Below are positions 8,634 through 13,421 of a stretch of 13,421 nucleotides of DNA, piece by piece. Every line of letters starts with the position of its first letter. Positions within the stretch are counted from its first letter, which is position 1. This DNA is from Myxococcales bacterium (GTDB lineage: Bacteria > Myxococcota_A > UBA9160 > SMWR01): positions 1 to 13,421 of the forward strand of contig JACZVU010000063.1 in the NCBI GenBank assembly GCA_022572485.1, in the 5' to 3' direction. The notes beneath the pieces are model-generated. The model worked only from the letters and a program-made list of their open reading frames with translations. It did no database searches and had not been told where the DNA came from. The translations under genes were made by a program, and so were the position numbers.

Positions 8634-10913
8634 ATCACCACCGATCCGATCTGCCAGATGCAAGTAGACGAGGCAACGGCCCGCAGCGCTGTACGCGACG
8701 GCGAGACCTTTTACTTCTGCGGCGAGCACTGCCGCCGAAAATTCCTGGGCCTGGCGCCGCCGCCACCCACTGCGCACGCGCGCGCCGCCTACTACTGCCC
8801 CATGTGCGAAGGGGTCGAAAGCGATCAATCCGGCTCTTGTCCGCGCTGCGGGATGGCGCTCGTCGCGTCCGCGCTGGACCCGGGGGCGCTGGAAGCGGAC
8901 GGAAACGGCGAGCTGCGCGACATGTCACGTCGACTCGCGATTGCCGCGCTGTTGACGGCTCCGCTGTTTGCGATCTCGATGGGCCCGATGCTCGGCCTAC
9001 CGATTCAGCGCTGGATTTCGGTCGACGTGAGCGATTGGATCGAGTTCGCACTGGCGACTCCCGTGGTGCTCTGGGCGGGCGCCCCGTTCTTCCAGCGCGG
9101 AGTGCGCTCGATCCCGAGCTGGAACCTCAACATGTTCACGCTGATTTCGATCGGCACCGGGGCTGCCTATCTCTACAGCGCCCTCGCGATCTTCGCACCC
9201 GGCGTATTTCCGGAATCGCTTCAGCAGGCAGGCCGGGTCGCACTCTATTTCGAGGCGTCCGCGGTGATCATCACGCTCGTGCTCGTGGGGCAGGTTCTCG
9301 AACTCCGCGCGCATCGACGCACGGGAAGCGCGATTCGCAAACTGCTCGCGTTGACGCCGCCGACCGCGCGGGTGCTCCGCGGCGATCGAGAGCTGGACGT
9401 TCCGCTATCCGAAGTGAAGCCGGGGGATCTGCTGAGCGTGCGGCCCGGCGACAAGGTTCCCGTAGACGGTCGGATCACCGCGGGACACAGCAACGTGGAC
9501 GAATCGATGATTTCCGGCGAGCCGATCCCCCGGCAGGTGGGTGATGGAGACCCAGTCATCGGAGGCACCGTGAACCAAACCGGCGCATTTCGAATGCGCG
9601 CCGAACGCGTCGGATCCGAGACGGTACTCGCGCAGATCGTGGCCATGGTAGGGGAAGCCCAACGCAGCCGCGCACCCATCCAACGGCAAGTCGATGCGGT
9701 GTCGGCGCGATTCGTGCCCGCCGTCATGCTGAGCGCGGTGGTGGCGTTTGCGGCCTGGGCTGCACTCGGCCCCGAGCCCCGACTCGCACACGCCTTCGTG
9801 GCCGCGGTCGCGGTCTTGATCATTGCGTGCCCCTGTGCGCTGGGGCTCGCCACCCCGATTTCGATCACCGTTGGCATCGGCCGCGGCGCTCGGGATGGCG
9901 TGCTGTTCAAGGACGCGGAATCCCTCGAAACATTGCGCGGGATCGACACTCTCGTAGTCGACAAGACGGGGACCCTCACCCAGGGGCGCCCGAAGCTCAC
10001 GCGCTTGATCGCGAGAGGCAACCTAACGGAAGACAACGCTTTGCGTCTGGCCGCTTCGATCGAGCGCTACAGCGAGCATCCACTCGCAAGCGCCGTGGTC
10101 GACGAAGCCACATTGCGGAATCTTTCGCTCGAAGAGGCCCGGAACTTCGAAGCTGAGGTGGGTGGTGGCGTGACCGGCGAGGCCGGAAACCACCGGGTCG
10201 CGGTCGGAAAACGCTCTTTCATGGACAACCGCGGCGTTCGAAACCTCGCAACCCTCGATCGGGAAGCCGCTGAACTCCAAGCCGACGGACACTCCGTGAT
10301 CTACCTGGCAATAGACGGCGAGCTCGAGGCGATCCTCGCGGTTTCGGACCCCATCAAAGCGGAGACGCCAGCCGCTCTCAAACGGCTACACGCGCTCGGG
10401 GTGCGCATTGTCATGCTCACGGGAGACGACGAACGCGTCGCAGAGTCGGTCGCAAGGCGCCTCGGAATCGACGAGTTCGCAGCCGGCCTCTCACCGCGAG
10501 ACAAACACGACCGCATCCTCGCATTGCGCGAGGCGGGGCGCTGCGTTGCCATGGCTGGTGACGGCATCAACGATGCACCCGCACTGGCCGCCGCCCACGT
10601 GGGCATCGCGATGGGAACCGGGACAGACGTCGCGATCGAGAGCGCCAGCATCACACTCCTCACCGGCGATCTGCGCGCAGTCGGAAAAGCCATCGCGCTA
10701 AGCCGCGCCGTGATGCGCAATATCCGCCAGAATCTCTTCTTCGCCTTCGTCTACAACGGACTCGGGATACCGATCGCAGCAGGCGTGCTGTTCCCGGCCT
10801 TCGGGATCACGCTGAACCCGATGGTCGCGGCCGCTGCAATGAGCTTGAGTTCCGTCTCCGTGATCACCAACGCGCTTCGGCTTCGATCGGCCGAACTGGG
10901 AGATCCGAGCTGA
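8634..10913 (+). CDS. Copper-type P1B heavy-metal-translocating ATPase with YHS and heavy-metal-binding N-terminal domains
   Basis: Inner-membrane metal pump, most likely Cu+ (or Ag+) export. Residues counted from the ATG at 8658 (add 8 for the ATC start): a YHS-type domain running from before residue 1 (TDPICQM) to about 30 ([12 protein letters not shown]), a YYCPMC...CPRCGM metal-binding domain at 45-66, paired TM helices (about 92-145 and 160-215), actuator SGE at 286-288 (usually TGE), CPC at 391-393 in [11 protein letters not shown], phosphorylation site DKTGTLT at 435-441, SEHP at 472-475, MLTGD at 586-590, GDGINDAP at 634-641, and C-terminal YN (699-700) and MSLSS (728-732) of the Cu+ class. 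There is no N-terminal HMA (CxxC) domain. The start is set at ATC 8634 from the Shine-Dalgarno site and the conserved DPxCxM motif; with the ATG the YHS cysteine would be lost. The UbiA-like gene follows after 67 bases. Confidence 0.93.
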   Translation: MTTDPICQMQVDEATARSAVRDGETFYFCGEHCRRKFLGLAPPPPTAHARAAYYCPMCEGVESDQSGSCPRCGMALVASALDPGALEADGNGELRDMSRRLAIAALLTAPLFAISMGPMLGLPIQRWISVDVSDWIEFALATPVVLWAGAPFFQRGVRSIPSWNLNMFTLISIGTGAAYLYSALAIFAPGVFPESLQQAGRVALYFEASAVIITLVLVGQVLELRAHRRTGSAIRKLLALTPPTARVLRGDRELDVPLSEVKPGDLLSVRPGDKVPVDGRITAGHSNVDESMISGEPIPRQVGDGDPVIGGTVNQTGAFRMRAERVGSETVLAQIVAMVGEAQRSRAPIQRQVDAVSARFVPAVMLSAVVAFAAWAALGPEPRLAHAFVAAVAVLIIACPCALGLATPISITVGIGRGARDGVLFKDAESLETLRGIDTLVVDKTGTLTQGRPKLTRLIARGNLTEDNALRLAASIERYSEHPLASAVVDEATLRNLSLEEARNFEAEVGGGVTGEAGNHRVAVGKRSFMDNRGVRNLATLDREAAELQADGHSVIYLAIDGELEAILAVSDPIKAETPAALKRLHALGVRIVMLTGDDERVAESVARRLGIDEFAAGLSPRDKHDRILALREAGRCVAMAGDGINDAPALAAAHVGIAMGTGTDVAIESASITLLTGDLRAVGKAIALSRAVMRNIRQNLFFAFVYNGLGIPIAAGVLFPAFGITLNPMVAAAAMSLSSVSVITNALRLRSAELGDPS

Positions 10914-10923
10914 CTACGATCTC

Positions 10924-10947
10924 GCTGCTGGAGAAAGTCTCCGCAGC
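10924..10947 (+). terminator. Strong hairpin just after the ATPase stop, no T-run
   Basis: GCTGC (10924-10928) and GGAGA (10930-10934) pair with TCTCC (10938-10942) and GCAGC (10943-10947): ten base pairs with one bulged T and a three-base AAG loop, ten bases after the ATPase stop. No T-tract follows, so full intrinsic termination is doubtful. It may protect the ATPase mRNA 3' end or reduce readthrough into the UbiA-like gene. Confidence 0.4.
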
Positions 10948-10980
10948 GCATCATCCGTGTTGCAAGGTTCTCCGTCCGCA

Positions 10981-11769
10981 ATGCGAAGGCCTGCGGTTGC
11001 CATGACGTCGATGCCGCGGTCGCTGATCGACACGCTCCTCTTTTCCAACCTCTGGATGGCGGCAGCTGCAGGCGCTCTCGTCGCGGCGGCTTCTCGCGCG
11101 ATGGAAACCGCCATCCGCCCAGAAGCGGTGGGGCTCGCCTTCTCGGGAACCCTGATGGTCTACAACATCGATCGCCTGCGCGACCTGCATCGCGACCGCC
11201 ACACTTCGCGGGATCGCAGCGCGTTCATCGCTGAGCACGAGGGCCGGCTCATCGGCCTCGCCGGCGCGGCTGCGGCAGCCTCGCTCTACTTCGGAGCGCG
11301 CGCGGGATGGCCAGCCGCGGCCATGCTGCTGCCAGTGCTGGGAGTCGGACTCTTCCATCGACGCCTCAAGCGCTTCGAGAACGCCAAGATCGCCTACATC
11401 GCGGCAGCTTGGACCTGCGTCGGGTTCGGGCTGCCCGCGGTGCTCGCTCCGGACGCGCAGAGCGTCCAGTGGGTCGCATCGATCCTTGCGGTAAGCATGG
11501 TCGCAAATGTCATCGCTTTCAACATTCGCGACGAAGGAGCGCGTGTCGATCGAGTCGAGCGGCGCTGTGCGCTTCAGGTCGCGCGCGTTTGCGCGGCCAT
11601 CGGAGTGCTGATCGGCGCGCTCGCGCCCTCCCCTTCCAACGCTCTCGTTGCGATTCCCCTCGCGACCCTACTCGCACTCGTCGGCTATCGGCCGACCGAG
11701 CGCTTCAGCCCGCTGTTCATCGATGGCGCGCTGCTCATCGGTTCAATCGCGGCAATCGTGTCTGGCTAG
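10981..11769 (+). CDS. UbiA-prenyltransferase-like integral membrane protein of unknown function
   Basis: Very hydrophobic protein of 262 residues with about six to seven membrane segments and two polar Asp-rich loops arranged as in the UbiA superfamily. The first loop, YNIDRLRDLHRDRHTSRDR, runs from 61 to 79 with D64, D68 and D72 spaced like the NDxxDxxxD motif but without the exact N-D pair. The second is FNIRDEGARVDRVERR at 180-195. A KRFENAKIAYIAAAW segment (130-144) also recalls UbiA proteins. This suggests a binding site for Mg2+ and a prenyl diphosphate, but the imperfect motifs make the substrate uncertain, and it is not recognisably UbiA, MenA or CtaB. The start is uncertain: ATG 10981 is used here; GTG 10957 and ATGs 11002 and 11011 are possible and no ribosome site decides. 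It lies 67 bases after the ATPase. Its last codon and stop (GGC TAG) begin inverted repeat copy B. Confidence 0.62.
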   Translation: MRRPAVAMTSMPRSLIDTLLFSNLWMAAAAGALVAAASRAMETAIRPEAVGLAFSGTLMVYNIDRLRDLHRDRHTSRDRSAFIAEHEGRLIGLAGAAAAASLYFGARAGWPAAAMLLPVLGVGLFHRRLKRFENAKIAYIAAAWTCVGFGLPAVLAPDAQSVQWVASILAVSMVANVIAFNIRDEGARVDRVERRCALQVARVCAAIGVLIGALAPSPSNALVAIPLATLLALVGYRPTERFSPLFIDGALLIGSIAAIVSG

Positions 11770-11830
11770 AGAGGATCGCGGAATAAGGTTACACCGATCC
11801 TCGTCGGGAACCGGTGTCGCGGTATTCTGC
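11764..11830 (+). repeat. Inverted repeat copy B (67 bp), at the 3' end of the UbiA-like gene
   Basis: This matches the reverse complement of 8024-8090 at 59 of 67 positions. It begins with the last codon and stop of the UbiA-like gene and repeats, in another frame, the phosphatase tail codons LERIAE and a stop (TAA here, TAG in copy A). The 8-bp stem GAGGATCG (11773-11780 with its preceding GA) and CGATCCTC (11795-11802) is intact. An alternative stem, ACACCG (11791-11796) with CGGTGT (11812-11817), is possible in this copy only. The element lies in the convergent spacer between the UbiA-like gene and the exonuclease gene and could act as a bidirectional transcript end, though no T-run is present. 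Confidence 0.9.
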
Positions 11831-11863
11831 GGGACTCTCTAAAACGGGCCGAGCGCACGGCCT

Positions 11864-12745
11864 TCAGTCCGCCCAGCGCCGCGGCCGAGAGCGAAGTCGG
11901 TCCGCGTTCATTTCAGCGCAGAAATCCTCGAACGCTCCTCGCGGCACGCCGTTCCATTCGAGTTCAGCCAGGCTCCGGCTGATCGGTGCGTCCTCTGCGA
12001 GCGTGGCAAGACGCTTGTAGAGCAGCGCTTCCTCGCGACGTGCGGCGAGGTTTCTCGCGAGCCGCTTCGCGCCGCGCACTGCGACCTCCCAGTCTGCGGC
12101 GTCCTCCGGGATCGCTTCGATCCGCTCGTAGTGGGCCAGCACCGCGGCTGCGGACTTCGCGCCGAAGCCGGGAATGCCCGGAATGCCGTCCGCGGAATCG
12201 CCCATCAGACCGAGCCAGTCGGGAATGCTCGCGGGTCCCACACCGCGCAATTCACGGAGCGTATTCTCATTGGTGAGCCTCTTGCGCATCCGATCGATCT
12301 GCACGACGCGCGTACCGCGAAGGCTCTGTCCGAGGTCCTTGTCGGGCGTCATCAGCCGAACCTGCTCGACCTGGTCGCGAAAGCGCGCCGCACCAGACGC
12401 CAACGCGTCGTCGGCCTCAAAGCGATCCATCGACCAGACGGTCACGCCAAGCGCCGCGGTCGCGCGTTCCGCGTCGTCGAATTGGGCGGCGAGTTCCTCG
12501 GGCATGCCCTCTCCGGTCTTGTAGCCGCTGAACAGATCGTTGCGAAAAGACTCGACTGGATTGTCGAACGCGACCGCGATGTGAGAAACCGCTTCTTCTT
12601 CATCTTCGAGGAGCTGGAGCAGCGACGACACCAGCCCAACCGTAGCCTTGACGTCGCGGCCCGAAACGTCGCGGTGGCCAGGCCGCGGTGAGAAGTGCGC
12701 GCGGAACAGTTCGAAGGTCCCATCGACGAGATGAAGCCGCGTCAT
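11864..12745 (-). CDS. Stand-alone 5'-3' exonuclease / flap endonuclease-like protein
   Basis: 293-residue protein matching the 5' nuclease domain found at the N-terminus of DNA polymerase I and in phage T5/T4 nucleases, with no polymerase domain. Metal-binding acidic residues are visible in order: D8 (HLVDGTFELFRAHF), D61 (VAFDNP) with R68 (SFRNDL), E110-A-D112-D113 (FEADDALA), D135 and D137 (TPDKDLGQ), and D183 and D186 (MGDSADGIPG). These give the usual cluster of FEN-type nucleases. A helix-hairpin-helix (GIPGIPGFGAKSA, 187-199) follows, as needed for duplex binding. The YK pair (75-76) of the helical arch region is present. Likely roles are Okazaki-fragment flap removal or repair; it could back up PolA, like E. 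coli Xni/ExoIX, but all acidic positions are kept here. The ATG at 12745 lacks a clear Shine-Dalgarno site. It lies 67 bases downstream of the DUF71 gene and is possibly separate. Confidence 0.9.
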   Translation of the reverse strand: MTRLHLVDGTFELFRAHFSPRPGHRDVSGRDVKATVGLVSSLLQLLEDEEEAVSHIAVAFDNPVESFRNDLFSGYKTGEGMPEELAAQFDDAERATAALGVTVWSMDRFEADDALASGAARFRDQVEQVRLMTPDKDLGQSLRGTRVVQIDRMRKRLTNENTLRELRGVGPASIPDWLGLMGDSADGIPGIPGFGAKSAAAVLAHYERIEAIPEDAADWEVAVRGAKRLARNLAARREEALLYKRLATLAEDAPISRSLAELEWNGVPRGAFEDFCAEMNADRLRSRPRRWAD

Positions 12746-12768
12746 CGAGCCGCGAGCGTGATGAACAC

Positions 12769-12788
12769 AAGCGCGTGAAATCGCGCTT
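12769..12788 (-). terminator. Hairpin between the DUF71 gene and the exonuclease gene
   Basis: AAGCGCG (12769-12775) and CGCGCTT (12782-12788) form a perfect 7-bp stem with a 6-base loop (TGAAAT). On the minus strand it lies 24 bases after the DUF71 stop and is followed by GTGTTC, not a true T-run. It may be a weak terminator for the DUF71 gene or a leader structure for the exonuclease gene, whose ATG is 23 bases further on. Confidence 0.4.
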
Positions 12789-12812
12789 CTCCGGACGTCG
12801 ACAACCGCACTG

Positions 12813-13421
12813 CTAGACCCTCCCCACAGCTGGTATTTCTGTTTTTGGAAAGCTCGAACCCACCGGCAACAAATCCGCGTAGTAGCGGGTATCGCGGCAC
12901 ACCACTTCGCCTACGACGATTTCGAGAGGCTTTCGGAAGATCGGGCCATCGTAAACGAAGGAGTGGAACTCTCCGTATTCACCGCAGGGGTCGACGCCTT
13001 CGGGGAGGTCGTCGATCAGGGCCGCGTCGATCGCGCGGCCCGCAAAGGAGGCACCGAGTTTGCCTTCGACGCAGCACAGATAGGCCTTGAAGCCCAAGCG
13101 GATGAACGTCTGGATCAGCTGCGTCGTGTCGCGCTTCCAGAGCGGAAAGATCCCGCGCATCCCCAAGCGAGCCAGGTTCTTTTCACGATAGGCCCGAAGG
13201 TCTTCGAGGAAGAGGTCTCCGTGTGCGACCCGCATCACCCCCGCGTCGCAGTACCGCTGCAAAGTATCACGCATCAACTCCTCGAAGCGCTCGTTCGTGC
13301 ACGGAAGACCCGAATCCGACGGCAGGTAGAGGCGATCGAGCGGGAGCCCGATCGATTCCGCGTGCATCTCGAGCAGCTCCTCCCTCACGCCGTGGCGGCC
13401 GATCCGCTTGGACTCCGCCGC
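12813..13421 (-). CDS. DUF71/Dph6-like adenine-nucleotide-binding protein (N-type ATP pyrophosphatase family), 5' end outside window
   Basis: Partial protein of the PP-loop ATP-pyrophosphatase-like family that includes diphthine-ammonia ligase (Dph6); bacterial members usually lack an assigned function, and bacteria do not make diphthamide. The frame is open to the right edge, and the codons before the first possible start (GTG 13388) still read as family sequence (KRIGRHGVREELLEMHAES, family pattern HGVRxELLExQA). The true start and the SGGKDS PP-loop therefore lie outside. Visible family blocks, counted from GTG 13388, are GDLFLEDLRAYREKNLARLG (57-76), FPLWKRDTTQLIQTFIRLGFKAYLCCVE (81-108) and CGEYGEFHSFVYDGPIF (135-151), the last being the signature of this family. 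An amide- or ammonia-ligase type ATP-dependent reaction is plausible from the family only. It is upstream of the exonuclease gene on the same strand. Confidence 0.9.
   Translation of the reverse strand, partial: AAESKRIGRHGVREELLEMHAESIGLPLDRLYLPSDSGLPCTNERFEELMRDTLQRYCDAGVMRVAHGDLFLEDLRAYREKNLARLGMRGIFPLWKRDTTQLIQTFIRLGFKAYLCCVEGKLGASFAGRAIDAALIDDLPEGVDPCGEYGEFHSFVYDGPIFRKPLEIVVGEVVCRDTRYYADLLPVGSSFPKTEIPAVGRV

Noticed and set aside
8489..9544. 351-codon plus-strand open frame overlapping the phosphatase start and the ATPase
   Set aside because: It is an Arg-rich shadow one frame off the P-type ATPase, whose motifs are unambiguous.

Overview
The window is GC-rich, densely packed bacterial chromosome with short spacers, frequent GTG starts and good Shine-Dalgarno sites. 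Gene content (MEP-pathway ispH, a clpS-clpA operon, RF3, a DUF482/FemAB-like acyltransferase, a YHS-containing P1B ATPase, a DUF71 protein) suggests a Gram-negative, proteobacteria- or myxobacteria-like organism, probably uncultured and deltaproteobacterial in the broad sense. This placement is inference from gene content only. No rRNA, tRNA, CRISPR array, transposase or phage gene was found.

Layout. 1-541: 3' part of ispH (+), followed by a second, diverged copy of its last codons. 637-3262: clpS-clpA operon (-), the adaptor and unfoldase of the ClpAP protease. 3342-4586: DUF482 acetyltransferase-like gene (+), divergent from clpS. 4561-4749: 3' remnant of a glutathione reductase gene (-), directly behind prfC. 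4764-6362: prfC (-). 6473-7240: UbiE-like methyltransferase (-). 7241-7618: a 378-base divergent spacer holding an operator-like inverted repeat. 7619-7957: TerB-like protein (+). 8068-8559: low-molecular-weight phosphatase (-), divergent from 8634-10913, a copper-type P1B ATPase (+), and 10981-11769, a UbiA-like membrane protein (+). 11864-12745: stand-alone 5'-3' exonuclease/flap-endonuclease-like protein (-). 12813-13421: DUF71/Dph6-like ATP-binding protein (-), cut by the window edge.

Most genes are ordinary housekeeping genes. What stands out lies between them. A 67-bp inverted repeat (59 of 67 positions identical) sits at 8024-8090 and 11764-11830. It brackets the phosphatase/ATPase/UbiA-like block, and both copies lie at gene 3' ends in convergent spacers. 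Three times in this window (ispH, prfC, UbiA-like) a complete gene is followed, in the same orientation and within a few bases of its stop codon, by an orphan 3' end of another gene copy or another gene. This suggests a shared mechanism of gene replacement or insertion that leaves the resident 3' end behind, or selection to keep those 3' ends as transcript ends. The copper ATPase also appears to start at an ATC codon rather than at the first ATG.
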